Assembly (NCBI GenBank): GCA_964226685.1
Contig: CAXQRU010000144.1
Span: 1 to 30,616, forward strand
Source: CAXQRU01 sp964226685
GTDB lineage: Bacteria > Pseudomonadota > Gammaproteobacteria > Pseudomonadales > Cellvibrionaceae
Length of the DNA: 30,616 bases
Reading direction: 5' to 3'
Below the pieces are notes generated by a model. That model searched no databases. It saw nothing but the letters and a program-made list of their open reading frames with translations, and had not been told where the DNA came from. This document shows, piece after piece, positions 7,150 to 16,163 of the stretch (positions within the stretch are counted from its first letter, which is position 1; every line of letters begins with the position of its first letter). Position numbers and translations under genes: made by a program.

Positions 7150-9464
7150 TAAAACCATTTCCTCAACCAATGATTAGCCGGAGACTGAGACTGCTGCAAA
7201 CATAAGCTATCTTGAGTCGGCGCAGAGCCGGCTATAAAGGGAACCAACTCAGAATTTTCACACATTTCACTGGATATAAAGCCCGTATCAGAATCCACCC
7301 AGTAGTATTCTATATTATCAGGTGGGTTGTGATTAATGCTACCAGATGACACATTTTGCATGATTCTTCGCCAAACCACCAGAGCTCCAGAGGCTCCCGT
7401 CAGTTTGGTGGGCTTATTATCGTCATTACCTATCCAAATCACAGTTGAGTGATCGCCTGTGTAACCAGCAAACCAACTATCTTTACTACTATTTGTGGTT
7501 CCTGTTTTACCCGCAGCAATAAGATTAGGTAGATGTTTGGTTGCTGCATAGCCGGTACCAAAACGCATAACAGCCTGCAAATTGTAATGCATCAAATGCA
7601 TGACATCACTGTTAAACCGAGGCTCACTCTCCAAGCGATAGTGCTGCAAGGGTTTATTTTCAGCATTCTGCACAGAGCGAATGGCTCTTAGCGGCGTGTA
7701 AACGCCATCGGCCGCAATCGTATGATACATATGACTCACTTCCATGGGCGTCAGCGCTATAGAGCCCAGTAACATTGAAGGCACTGGGTTAATTTCCATA
7801 TCATTCAAGCCCGCTTTTCTGAAGGTTTGCACAACGGCATCCAAACCCAAAGTCATTCCCAAACGCGCCGTGGACTGATTGTGAGAAAACGCCAAGGCCT
7901 TATAGAGCGGCACATTGCCATAAGATTTTCTCGAATAATTTCGAGGCGTCCAGTTGCGGCCCCCTGGGCCAGTATAGGTATATGGACTATCATCGAGCAT
8001 AGTCATCAAGGTATAGCTTTCAGGCTGCTGTAAAGCGGTCAAATACACAAACGGCTTTGCCAAGGAGCCTATTTGCCGCCGAGCTTGAGTGGCTCGCTTA
8101 AAACCATTGTAACCAGGCTCTGCATCACCTACGACCGCCAAAAGCTCCCCACTGCCAACCGCTGTCACTATCGCAGCGACCTGCAATGGGGGCTGATCGG
8201 GGAGCTTTTGGAGGTCTGTCAGCGTGACCTTGATAGCATCCTCAACCGATAATTGCACATGGGGCGCCATGGTGGTAAAAATTCTTAGACCCTCGCTTTG
8301 CAAGTCACTCTGGCGGTAATCTTTAGAGAGCTGTGTTTGCACCACGTCCAAGAATGCAGGATAATCCCCAAGACGCTTTTGCCCAGCAGATACCAGCCCA
8401 AGAGGGGTTGCCTTTAAAGCTGCCAACTCAGACTTATCAATGAACTTATTTTCATCGGATGCCATGATATCCAACACCAAATTGCGCCGCTCTAGAGCGT
8501 TCTCAGGGCGCTTTCTAGGGTTGTAGTACGTTGGGCCTTTTACTAACCCAACTAACAATGCAATCTGCTGAGTGTTGAGGTCTTCTAAGTCGCGATTGAA
8601 ATAATAATTGGCCGCCAGGCCAAAACCATGAATTGCCCTAGGCCCACTTTGCCCAAGGTTTATCTCATTGATGTAGGTTTCTAAAATCTCATCTTTCTCG
8701 TAGTGAAACTCCAACAAAACCGACATGATCGCCTCGCGAAACTTTCGCTTCAGAGTCCTCTCGGGGGTGAGATAAAAGTTTTTCACGAGCTGCTGGGTGA
8801 TGGTACTACCACCCTGAACCATGCCGCCTTGACGAATATTAGCCATAATTGCCCGAATTGTGCCTCGAATGGAAACCCCAAAATGCTCACGAAAATGCCT
8901 GTCCTCTACGGCGATTAGGGTTTTCACCAGCAAAGGTGGCACTTCATCCAAGCGCACCAACACCCGATCTTCACCATGGGAAGGGTAAAAACTTCCGATT
9001 TCTAGGGGGTCCAAACGAGCACTGATATCGTCGGGGGTTGGGCCACTGTAGCCAGTAACCGAGAGATCATCAAAGGTAACTGAAAAGATTTTGGCTTTTT
9101 CAAAGCCATCGGAGAAAGTAAATTCTCGGCTATAGATACGATAACGATTACCGTGCTTTTCAACCTGACCCGGCTTCTCAAGCTTGACAACAAAGTCATA
9201 CCCCAATTCTCTCAACTCTCGCTCTAAAGCCTGAGGCTTGAGCAATAAACCTTGATACAGCTCAAGAGGACGCGCATAAACCCGAGCGGGAACCGCCCAC
9301 TTTTTGCCTTCAAACTTCTCGGTAACCTCGGCATTTAACTGCCACACCAAGACAGAAAAAGCGATGAAAAGGATCAAGCTCCCCCAACCCGTGACCTTAT
9401 TAAATAGTAACCGCCTAATCCAGGAGCGTTTTTTTACCTTACTTTTGCGCTTTGTCTTTGCCAT
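7149..9464 (-). CDS. mrcB: Penicillin-binding protein 1B, bifunctional peptidoglycan synthase
   Basis: A 771-residue class A PBP that polymerises glycan strands and crosslinks them in the periplasm. Order of parts: basic cytoplasmic tail (KTKRKSKVKKR), one membrane segment (about 28-44), a UB2H-like domain (about 60-150, starting PARVYARPLEL), a GT51 glycosyltransferase with EDRHFREHFG (catalytic Glu187) and GGSTITQQLVKN (218-229), and a transpeptidase with SLAK (467-470), SHN (527-529) and KTGT (653-656). All catalytic motifs are intact. The UB2H domain separates it from PBP1A and is where the activator lipoprotein docks in known systems. It is divergent from the PfkB kinase gene and overlaps the TPR lipoprotein gene by one base. 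Confidence 0.97.
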   Translation of the reverse strand: MAKTKRKSKVKKRSWIRRLLFNKVTGWGSLILFIAFSVLVWQLNAEVTEKFEGKKWAVPARVYARPLELYQGLLLKPQALERELRELGYDFVVKLEKPGQVEKHGNRYRIYSREFTFSDGFEKAKIFSVTFDDLSVTGYSGPTPDDISARLDPLEIGSFYPSHGEDRVLVRLDEVPPLLVKTLIAVEDRHFREHFGVSIRGTIRAIMANIRQGGMVQGGSTITQQLVKNFYLTPERTLKRKFREAIMSVLLEFHYEKDEILETYINEINLGQSGPRAIHGFGLAANYYFNRDLEDLNTQQIALLVGLVKGPTYYNPRKRPENALERRNLVLDIMASDENKFIDKSELAALKATPLGLVSAGQKRLGDYPAFLDVVQTQLSKDYRQSDLQSEGLRIFTTMAPHVQLSVEDAIKVTLTDLQKLPDQPPLQVAAIVTAVGSGELLAVVGDAEPGYNGFKRATQARRQIGSLAKPFVYLTALQQPESYTLMTMLDDSPYTYTGPGGRNWTPRNYSRKSYGNVPLYKALAFSHNQSTARLGMTLGLDAVVQTFRKAGLNDMEINPVPSMLLGSIALTPMEVSHMYHTIAADGVYTPLRAIRSVQNAENKPLQHYRLESEPRFNSDVMHLMHYNLQAVMRFGTGYAATKHLPNLIAAGKTGTTNSSKDSWFAGYTGDHSTVIWIGNDDNKPTKLTGASGALVVWRRIMQNVSSGSINHNPPDNIEYYWVDSDTGFISSEMCENSELVPFIAGSAPTQDSLCLQQSQSPANHWLRKWF

Positions 9465-9566
9465 AATACCGATGAAAATTCGTTTTACTCTTTGCTGGGC
9501 TTTGCATAATGCCTGTTATTGTCAGCTTCAGCAACTTTCCTCAATTATTATTTATATAGGGTTCTT

Positions 9567-10562
9567 ATGAGCAAATTTCACATCTATGGTCTTGGGGCCG
9601 CACTGGTTGATACGGAAATCGAAGTGAGCGATCAAGATTTAACGCGTCATGCCATTGCCAAGGGCGTTATGACTTTGGTTGACGAGAAACGCCAGCACCA
9701 ACTGATTGATGCCCTTTCTGACCACCTGCAAACCTGTAAACGTGCCAGTGGCGGCTCCTGCGCCAACTCCATCATCGCCGCCAGCTATTTCGGTGCTAGC
9801 ACCTTTTATTCCTGCAAAGTCGCCAACGATGAAAATGGCCAGTTTTATTTATCTGACCTTGAAGCAGCCAACGTCAAAACACCTGAAAATAGTGGCAATG
9901 AATCTGGCATTACCGGTAAGTGTTTGGTGATGATCACCCCCGATGCCGAGCGCACGATGAACACATTCCTAGGCATTAGTGAAACGGTTTCTACGGAACA
10001 GCTCGACCTATCAGCTTTAAGCACCTCGGAATACGTCTATATTGAGGGCTACCTAGTCAGCTCCGCCACCGGCAAAGCCGCTGCCATTGCACTGAAGCAG
10101 GCCGCTGATGAGGCCAACGTCAAAACCGCTTTTAGCCTATCAGACCCTGCCATGGTCAGCTTTTTTGGCGAAGGCTTAAAAGAGATGATTGGCACCGGTG
10201 TTGACATTTTGTTTTGTAATGAAGATGAAGCGTTAGGCTTCACCAATGAAGATAAACTCGATAAAGCTGAGCAAGCGCTACGCCAAATAGCCAACACCGT
10301 TGTGATCACACTGGGTGCACGAGGCGCTCGCATCATTGATAAAGATGGCGCTATCGATATTGCTCCCTGCCCCACCAAAGCAGTCGATACCAATGGCGCT
10401 GGTGATATGTTCGCCGGTGCTTTTTTGTACGCGATTAGCCACCAATACAGCTTAGAACAAGCGGGCAACTTTGCCGCCAATGCCGCCGCTCAGGTCGTGA
10501 GCCAATATGGCCCCAGACTTAGACCCGAGCAACACGAGGCCTTAAAGAATCTTTTAAAATAA
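9567..10562 (+). CDS. PfkB-family kinase, probable adenosine kinase
   Basis: A 331-residue ribokinase-fold protein. It shows the N-terminal GLGAALVDTEIEV strand, the substrate-side signature GGSCANSIIAASYFG, a GARGARI segment, and the catalytic/anion-hole motif DTNGAGD (274-280, catalytic Asp280). The general pattern matches the proteins annotated as adenosine kinase in Pseudomonas and relatives, but PfkB substrates cannot be read reliably from motifs, so an inosine, sugar or other nucleoside substrate is possible. The ATG at 9567 has AGGG six bases upstream; an earlier ATG at 9519 would add 16 residues with no family support. It is divergent from mrcB and ends at a terminator shared with the convergent DUF2333 gene. 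Confidence 0.85.
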   Translation: MSKFHIYGLGAALVDTEIEVSDQDLTRHAIAKGVMTLVDEKRQHQLIDALSDHLQTCKRASGGSCANSIIAASYFGASTFYSCKVANDENGQFYLSDLEAANVKTPENSGNESGITGKCLVMITPDAERTMNTFLGISETVSTEQLDLSALSTSEYVYIEGYLVSSATGKAAAIALKQAADEANVKTAFSLSDPAMVSFFGEGLKEMIGTGVDILFCNEDEALGFTNEDKLDKAEQALRQIANTVVITLGARGARIIDKDGAIDIAPCPTKAVDTNGAGDMFAGAFLYAISHQYSLEQAGNFAANAAAQVVSQYGPRLRPEQHEALKNLLK

Positions 10563-10570
10563 GAGCCCAG

Positions 10571-10596
10571 AGTCAAGCCCGATCTCGGGCTTGACT
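10571..10596. terminator. Terminator hairpin between convergent kinase and DUF2333 genes
   Basis: AGTCAAGCCCG, loop ATCT, CGGGCTTGACT: an 11-bp perfect GC-rich stem. It begins 8 bases after the kinase stop and its right arm overlaps the DUF2333 stop codon (10595-10597). There is no long T-run on either side, so efficiency is uncertain. Its location between convergent genes supports a bidirectional terminator. Confidence 0.7.
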
Positions 10597-11617
10597 AGCC
10601 TTTATCAAGCAAGGCTCGAAGATCAATAATGGCGGCATTGGCTCTCGATAAATATGAAGCCATTACCAAGGAGTGATTGGCTACCACCCCATAACCATCA
10701 CCATTGAGTATCATTGGGCTCCCCATTGGCTCAATCGCCGCTTCCAACTCGCGAATGATTTGTTGCAAGCTGACCCTGGCCTCTTTTTTATCCAAAACTT
10801 GAGCAAAATCCAGCTCTGCCGCTTTTAGCAAATGAACCAAGGCCCATGCCGTGCCTCTGGCCTCATAAAAATTATCATCAATTTTCAACCAAGGCGTTTT
10901 TACCAACATTTGAGGAGCGGATGGAGTCGATTGAGTGGCGGCTTGATCTCCAGCCAAATCAACATTTAAACGATGCTGCCCCACACTGGCACGAAGACTT
11001 TGCGATGCGGACCCCAAACGATTACTCACCTCGCCTAACCAGATATTTAAGCTGTCTGCTCTGGCGTAAAACTGGGCCGTAGGCTGCTCAGTATCTAGAA
11101 GACCTTGGTGGTATTTCTTTAAGGCTTCAACACCCTCGCGATATTTAGACTCAGGGGCTGGGAAAAGCCAAGCATCATTGTGATTGGAGAAATGTGGCTC
11201 AGCCTCTTCAAGGAAAGCATTAGCCTCGGAAAGCGTCTGAGAGCGACTAAACGATCCACGCATGACCTTTGTGACGTCTCGAATTTGCAACAAAACACCG
11301 TATTCCCAATTAGGCATATTATCCAGCCAAACACCAGGAGGAGTCACATCATTGGACAACCAACCACCGGGCTTATCGAGAATAAGCTCGGTCATATGAA
11401 TCACGGTAGCCGTCATGGCCGTTCCCGCCACTACCTTATCATTTCGAAAAGTCGCCAGCTCTCGCACATCAAACGTTTTAGGTTGAAAACTCCAATAAAT
11501 ACCGAGCACGAAGGCCATTAAAAGATAGAGCAACACAAGCAACAACACGGTACGAACACGATTTTTGAAACTAAAGATCTTTCGTATTTTCTGCCCTAGA
11601 GTGATATCAGCATTCAT
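10595..11617 (-). CDS. DUF2333 family single-pass membrane protein
   Basis: A 340-residue protein with a basic N-terminus, one strong membrane segment (about residues 21-42, VRTVLLLVLLYLLMAFVLG within it) and a large periplasmic part. The segments ELILDKPGGWLSNDVTPPGV, DNMPNWEYGVLLQIRD and YFQ-like helical repeats match the DUF2333 family of Gammaproteobacteria, whose function is unknown. A second part is helical and ends with SLVMASYLSRANAAIIDLR. The ATG at 11617 is the natural start. It lies 60 bases downstream of the LapD-like gene on the same strand; an imperfect dyad occupies that gap. No enzymatic motif is visible. Confidence 0.8.
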   Translation of the reverse strand: MNADITLGQKIRKIFSFKNRVRTVLLLVLLYLLMAFVLGIYWSFQPKTFDVRELATFRNDKVVAGTAMTATVIHMTELILDKPGGWLSNDVTPPGVWLDNMPNWEYGVLLQIRDVTKVMRGSFSRSQTLSEANAFLEEAEPHFSNHNDAWLFPAPESKYREGVEALKKYHQGLLDTEQPTAQFYARADSLNIWLGEVSNRLGSASQSLRASVGQHRLNVDLAGDQAATQSTPSAPQMLVKTPWLKIDDNFYEARGTAWALVHLLKAAELDFAQVLDKKEARVSLQQIIRELEAAIEPMGSPMILNGDGYGVVANHSLVMASYLSRANAAIIDLRALLDKG

Positions 11618-11633
11618 AATAGTTTCTCAAAAA

Positions 11634-11651
11634 TTGACAGTGTACTGTTAA
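11634..11651. promoter_or_regulatory. Imperfect dyad between the LapD-like gene and DUF2333
   Basis: TTGACAGT, GT, ACTGTTAA on the plus strand is a near-perfect inverted repeat with one mismatch. On the minus strand it is followed by CAATTTTTGAG, so it might act as a weak terminator after the LapD-like gene or as an operator before DUF2333. The two-base centre makes an RNA hairpin poor, so a protein-binding dyad is somewhat more likely. Confidence 0.3.
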
Positions 11652-11677
11652 ATGGACCAAAAAGTCATGCCTCGGTT

Positions 11678-13612
11678 CTACGCAGTCAAATCAGCCTGCG
11701 GTTTACCTAGATAGAAACCTTGGCCACCATCAATTCCCAAGGCAATTAATTTCGTCCACTGCTCTTGGCTTTCAACCCCTTCAGCCAAAACCATAATGTC
11801 ACAACTTTTAGCAATCGCAATCAAAGAGCGAACAAAGAACAGATGATCATCATTGTGAGTGATAGATTGAATAAAAAAACGATCGATCTTTAAAAAGTCA
11901 ACGGGCAAACTTTGAAGATAGGCAAAGTCGGCAGCACCTTGACCAAAATGATGCAATGATAATTGACTACCGGCATTTTTGATAAACGCGGCAAACTCCC
12001 GCACCGCTTTCTCAGCAATAGCTAAGCTACTGGCATTCAATTCAAACACTAAACGCTTGGCCAAACTAGGATGCGCTTCAAACCGTTCGCTTAAAGAATG
12101 TATAAACTGAGGTTGTTCGAGAGAGGCCGTTGAAATATTGACACAAAAAACATCATCAGATTCATTCATTGATAACATATCAATGACCACATCATCAACT
12201 AATGCCGCCAAGCCTAAGCGAGTGGCTACCGGCATAAAGACTGAAGCACTTTGAAAATGCCCCGCTGCCACTAAAGTCGATGTAACCTCATGGAAGAGCA
12301 ACGATTGCTGATCGCCATCTAGCTGCCAAACTGGCTGATACTGAAATGCTAATGAACGCTGCTTCAAGGCTGAGAGGATTAACTCACGCCACTGGTTGGC
12401 AGCAAAAACAGGCGTCTCGCTGTCGTACTCCACCCATCGATAGGTTACGCCCTGCTCAATCGCTTGCGCCAGCGCGTTATCGGCCAAGGACATCAGCGCT
12501 TCTTGAACATGCGCTTGCGAGGCGTAAGCGGCGCCCATGTGGATTTCAACGGGGTATTCATCCAACTGCAAATGATCAATTTTTTCGGCAGTACTGGATA
12601 ACCACTCTTTGGCTTCATCAATCGCCAGGGAGGGTATAAACAGGGCAAAATCGGCTCCACGGTGTCTTCCTAACTCACTACGAGCATGCTCACTAACCGC
12701 CGACCTTAACAAATCAGCGATTTGCTTAATGGCTTCATCACCCAAATCACGAGAATAATGGCGATTAATGGAGTCCAAATTAGCCAGCGTTACAATCGCC
12801 ACTAATACACTGCCGCTGTCCTTATCTTTGCGTAGATAAGCCGCTAAGCGCCGATCAAAGTAGTCTCTATTGTTAAGCTGGGTCAACGCATCCGTATGCA
12901 ACTGATTATGAAGCTGTTCATTTAGCTGAATCTGCTCTTGGAACATGGACTTGATTTTTGCCACCATTCGATTCATGGTCTCAGCGAGCACCCTAAACTC
13001 AGGCACCTTAGGAAGCACATCCTGAATATGAAATTCGCGGCGACAAATTCCATCCGCTTGAGCTTGAACCGCCCTCAGTGGGCGCAACAAGTAATGCAGC
13101 ACCAAGATACTAAAGCCAATGCAAATACAAGCAGCCGCTAAAAACAGCAACACCTGTCCTTTAAAGGTTCGCCATAAATCCTGATAAGCAAGTCCAGGAT
13201 GACCAATCACATCGACATTACCTACTTGATACCAACCGGAAGATACCTGAGCGCGCCCCCTAGGCTCGGCAAGTGGCATCCACTCAATGAACCAAGCTGG
13301 TACGTTTGCGATTAGCAACTCCTCGTGCTCACGTCCTATCGTGGTATTACTCGCCAAATCATTGTAGTGAATGCGAAGGTAATAACCCCCATCAAACAGG
13401 GCATTGATCATGGTTTCGAGCTGTACTTTGTCGACTGGCTGCTCCAACTGGGAAATCGTAAACCCCAAAAGCGTGGCCGTATCTTGAGCGTGAATATCTA
13501 GCTGTTCAAACAACTTTTCACGGGCATTGCTCACCGTTAGCAACACATTGGCAACTAACAAGCTGAGAATTAGACTGACAATGACTACAATCAGGCGGTA
13601 CTGCAAGCTCAT
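11678..13612 (-). CDS. lapD: LapD-like inner-membrane c-di-GMP receptor (degenerate GGDEF/EAL)
   Basis: A 644-residue protein with a first membrane segment (about 7-27), a periplasmic domain (to about 150) carrying the LapD-like pattern VPAWFIEWMPL and SSGWYQVGNVDVIGHPGLAY, a second membrane segment (about 153-174), HAMP, GGDEF and EAL domains. The GGDEF motif reads RGADF (318-322) and the EAL motif reads EVT (in LLFHEVTSTL), so neither cyclase nor phosphodiesterase activity is expected. The EAL fold is otherwise kept (LKIDRFFI, EGVES). In LapD proteins such a dead EAL binds c-di-GMP and the periplasmic domain holds the protease LapG, which stops release of a surface adhesin. No lapG or adhesin gene is in this window, so the name rests on architecture. 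Confidence 0.78.
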   Translation of the reverse strand: MSLQYRLIVVIVSLILSLLVANVLLTVSNAREKLFEQLDIHAQDTATLLGFTISQLEQPVDKVQLETMINALFDGGYYLRIHYNDLASNTTIGREHEELLIANVPAWFIEWMPLAEPRGRAQVSSGWYQVGNVDVIGHPGLAYQDLWRTFKGQVLLFLAAACICIGFSILVLHYLLRPLRAVQAQADGICRREFHIQDVLPKVPEFRVLAETMNRMVAKIKSMFQEQIQLNEQLHNQLHTDALTQLNNRDYFDRRLAAYLRKDKDSGSVLVAIVTLANLDSINRHYSRDLGDEAIKQIADLLRSAVSEHARSELGRHRGADFALFIPSLAIDEAKEWLSSTAEKIDHLQLDEYPVEIHMGAAYASQAHVQEALMSLADNALAQAIEQGVTYRWVEYDSETPVFAANQWRELILSALKQRSLAFQYQPVWQLDGDQQSLLFHEVTSTLVAAGHFQSASVFMPVATRLGLAALVDDVVIDMLSMNESDDVFCVNISTASLEQPQFIHSLSERFEAHPSLAKRLVFELNASSLAIAEKAVREFAAFIKNAGSQLSLHHFGQGAADFAYLQSLPVDFLKIDRFFIQSITHNDDHLFFVRSLIAIAKSCDIMVLAEGVESQEQWTKLIALGIDGGQGFYLGKPQADLTA

Positions 13613-13675
13613 AGGGTAGCTCCACTTAGTAGGCCCTGTTATTTAAGTTGTAGGCCTGCTCTATGAGTATAGCAA

Positions 13676-14056
13676 CTATGAATACTGAGCGAGACCGTTT
13701 CCAAAAGACCAATTTTCTGAAGGAACCTCAATCAAGTTGATAAAGACGTCTTCATGACGAATCGACATTTTTTCATAAAGATTATCAACCAAATCCTTAT
13801 AAAATGCTTTTTTCAAGTCCGCAGAGCGCCCATCATTCAAGGTTATCTGAATCATAACGATACCATCTGAGCGATCAATGCCAAGGTAATGCTTATCATA
13901 GACCAAGCTACCTTCATCGTGACGCGTTAAAATCTGAAAGTTATCATCATTAGGCACCCTCAGAATAATATGCATGCACTCGTAGACTATTTCGCCTATC
14001 CGCTGAATCTGTTTAAGCGTGTAGGTATCTCTTGTAGAAATTCTGACCAGCGGCAC
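13676..14056 (-). CDS. Tautomerase-superfamily protein (MSAD-like)
   Basis: A 126-residue protein whose second codon is proline, the catalytic N-terminal base after Met removal in the 4-oxalocrotonate tautomerase superfamily. The C-terminal VPSENWSFGNGLAQY is characteristic of the longer malonate-semialdehyde-decarboxylase-like group, and GIVMIQITLNDGR fits the core strand. The natural substrate cannot be told. The start codon is GTG at 14056 with AGGAG six bases upstream, a strong initiation site that puts Pro exactly in place. It stands apart, 63 bases upstream of the LapD-like gene and divergent from dsbD, and might be co-transcribed with the former. Confidence 0.82.
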   Translation of the reverse strand: MPLVRISTRDTYTLKQIQRIGEIVYECMHIILRVPNDDNFQILTRHDEGSLVYDKHYLGIDRSDGIVMIQITLNDGRSADLKKAFYKDLVDNLYEKMSIRHEDVFINLIEVPSENWSFGNGLAQYS

Positions 14057-14152
14057 CTCTTTCTCCTCTTACTCCAATGACATTTCCTGATTGCTTGAAA
14101 AACCAAACTCAGCCCACCTAAAATATACAACTGGGGACAACCAAGCTCCAGC

Positions 14153-14207
14153 TTTTTTTAAATAAGTGTCAATTTTTTTGAAACGCATACAAAAAAACTA
14201 CCAAAAA
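14153..14207. promoter_or_regulatory. Phased A/T tracts in the divergent tautomerase-dsbD spacer
   Basis: The 260-base spacer 14057-14316 contains T7 (14153-14159), T7 (14173-14179), A7 (14191-14197) and A5 (14203-14207). Centres are roughly 20, 18 and 11 bases apart, near multiples of a helical turn, so intrinsic DNA bending or an UP-element role is plausible. A TATACT hexamer lies at 14283-14288, but no good -35 box sits at the right distance. Nothing else is recognisable in the spacer. Confidence 0.35.
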
Positions 14208-14316
14208 GAACGAAATTTAGACAAATACTACCTTTTGTTCGTAACCTTGATGCATAACACACCATCAAGCACACTTTAGATCTATACTAAGGCATTGGAT
14301 TTAAACGAGTCTCACA

Positions 14317-16059
14317 ATGAAATGGTTCGCAGTTTTTAGTATCTCAATCTTGCTCGGCTTTAGCGCACAAAGCGTTGCCGATTTATTTGAAAAACCTCAA
14401 TCAGAATTGATATCTGAAGAAGTCGAAGAAAATACTGAGGACCTGCAAAATCAAGTCAACGCCATTTTATCGGAACCTACCCCCAAATTTTTACGTGTTG
14501 AAGAAGCATATCAATTATCGCCAATCGTCACTCAAACCGAGCTCATTTTGCAGTGGCAGATAGCTCCCGGTTATTACCTCTACGATGAGAAACTGTCGTT
14601 CACCAGCAAAGGGCAACACATAAGAGGCGAAAGGCCTGAAGGGGAAATCAGCTTTGATGAAAACTTCAACAAAGACGTTGCCAAACACTATCACCAACTG
14701 ATTGTCACCCTTCAAAAGGCTGATTTTAAAGGTGATTCAGAACTCAGGGTTGAATCTCAAGGCTGCGCCGATAAAGGCTTATGTTACCCACCGGAAGTCG
14801 ATTATGTGACCATCGACTGGGAAAACCAAACAGCGACTGTATCAAAAAACGCCCCCCAAGAACCGATTTTTTTGCCTTGGATTTTGCTATCTGCACTGCT
14901 TGGCGGACTCATTTTAAACCTATTACCCTGCGTCTTCCCCGTGCTATCGATCAAGGCGATCACCGTAGTTAACACACCTGAAGAATCACACAAAGCCCAC
15001 GGACTGAGCTATCTATGTGGAAGCATCGTCACTTTTACTTTGATTGGCGCCACCATCATTGCCCTAAGGGCTTTCAGCTTACAACTCAATTGGGGCATCT
15101 CCTTTGAGTGGGGATCACAACTGCAGCACCCACCAACCGTGACATTTTTAGTGTATCTATTTGCCGTGATGGGATTATGCTTCTCTGGCGTGATTCACTT
15201 TAGCTCTCGCTTAATGGGAGTAGGTAATAAATTAACGCAAGGCACAACGTTACGCGCTTCATTTTTTACTGGGGCGCTCGCCGCCTTTGTGGCTAGCCCC
15301 TGTATGGGGCCATTTTTAAGCGTTCCCATCGCCGTTGCTCTAACTCAGAGTAGTGTTGTCGGCCTCACGGTGTTTATCGCTGTAGGTATTGGTACCGCCC
15401 TACCCATGGTCATTCTCAGCTTCTGGCCCCACATTGGCAAATACTTACCGCAACCTGGCCGATGGATGGAAACCTTCAAACAATTTTTGGCATTTCCCTT
15501 GTATCTATCGGCTATTTGGCTGGTCTGGATTTTGGGGCGACAAACTTCTAGCGATGCAGTCATCATTGTTCTACTGGGCCTTTTTGTTATCGTATTTCTT
15601 GGCTGGTTGAGCGAAAAACGCCCTTCATTTAAAGACGTTTCATTGATCGTAGGCATTACTTTGGTCATCTTGATCAGCCTCAACATAAGAAACTTCAAGG
15701 ACCAGCAAGGTCAGTGGCAACCATACAACCCAGTGGAACTTGAGGAACTTCGCGCACAAGGTAAGCCGGTCTTCATCAACGTCACGGCAGCGTGGTGCAT
15801 CACTTGTTATGGCAACGAAATTGCCGTTTTTGGTGAAGAAAGAATGAATAAACTCAAACAGCGCGGATTAATCTTTATCAAAGCCGATCTAACCAGCCCT
15901 GATCCAGAAGTCTCAGCATTACTGGCCAAACACCAGCGCGCTGGTGTACCATTGTATTTGCTTTATCCGCCAAAAGCTGGGGAGCCACCCCAAATTTTGC
16001 CTCAAGTTTTAACACCAGGAGTATTTGAAGAGGCAATTAATGCATCTGGACTACCCTAA
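14317..16059 (+). CDS. dsbD: Thiol:disulfide interchange protein DsbD
   Basis: DsbD carries electrons from cytoplasmic thioredoxin across the inner membrane to periplasmic reductants. The 580-residue protein has a signal peptide (about 1-21), a periplasmic alpha domain with the reactive pair Cys150/Cys156 in GCADKGLCYPP, a membrane core with Cys205 (LNLLPCVFPV) and Cys329 (VASPCMGPF), and a C-terminal thioredoxin-like domain with WCITC (Cys494, Cys497). All six redox cysteines are present. The segment between signal and alpha domain (about 22-55) is acidic. It is followed, after 104 bases, by aroQ; this dsbD-aroQ-accB order also occurs in Pseudomonas. The ATG start lacks a strong ribosome-binding site. 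Confidence 0.96.
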   Translation: MKWFAVFSISILLGFSAQSVADLFEKPQSELISEEVEENTEDLQNQVNAILSEPTPKFLRVEEAYQLSPIVTQTELILQWQIAPGYYLYDEKLSFTSKGQHIRGERPEGEISFDENFNKDVAKHYHQLIVTLQKADFKGDSELRVESQGCADKGLCYPPEVDYVTIDWENQTATVSKNAPQEPIFLPWILLSALLGGLILNLLPCVFPVLSIKAITVVNTPEESHKAHGLSYLCGSIVTFTLIGATIIALRAFSLQLNWGISFEWGSQLQHPPTVTFLVYLFAVMGLCFSGVIHFSSRLMGVGNKLTQGTTLRASFFTGALAAFVASPCMGPFLSVPIAVALTQSSVVGLTVFIAVGIGTALPMVILSFWPHIGKYLPQPGRWMETFKQFLAFPLYLSAIWLVWILGRQTSSDAVIIVLLGLFVIVFLGWLSEKRPSFKDVSLIVGITLVILISLNIRNFKDQQGQWQPYNPVELEELRAQGKPVFINVTAAWCITCYGNEIAVFGEERMNKLKQRGLIFIKADLTSPDPEVSALLAKHQRAGVPLYLLYPPKAGEPPQILPQVLTPGVFEEAINASGLP

Positions 16060-16163
16060 AAAGCAATTAACTTCTTCAAAAAGTAGCGAACATCAGTGAA
16101 AAAACTAGACAACTGATCCTATTTGCTTCACACTCCGACCTTTCAACCAGTTGGATAGTGACA

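Noticed and set aside
9519..9566. Sixteen-residue extension of the PfkB kinase
   Set aside because: The family start matches the ATG at 9567 with AGGG upstream, and the extension would cover the likely promoter.
13613..13675. Hairpin between the tautomerase and LapD-like genes based on two GTAGGCC copies
   Set aside because: The copies are direct, not inverted; only the inner GGCC is self-complementary, so no stable stem forms.
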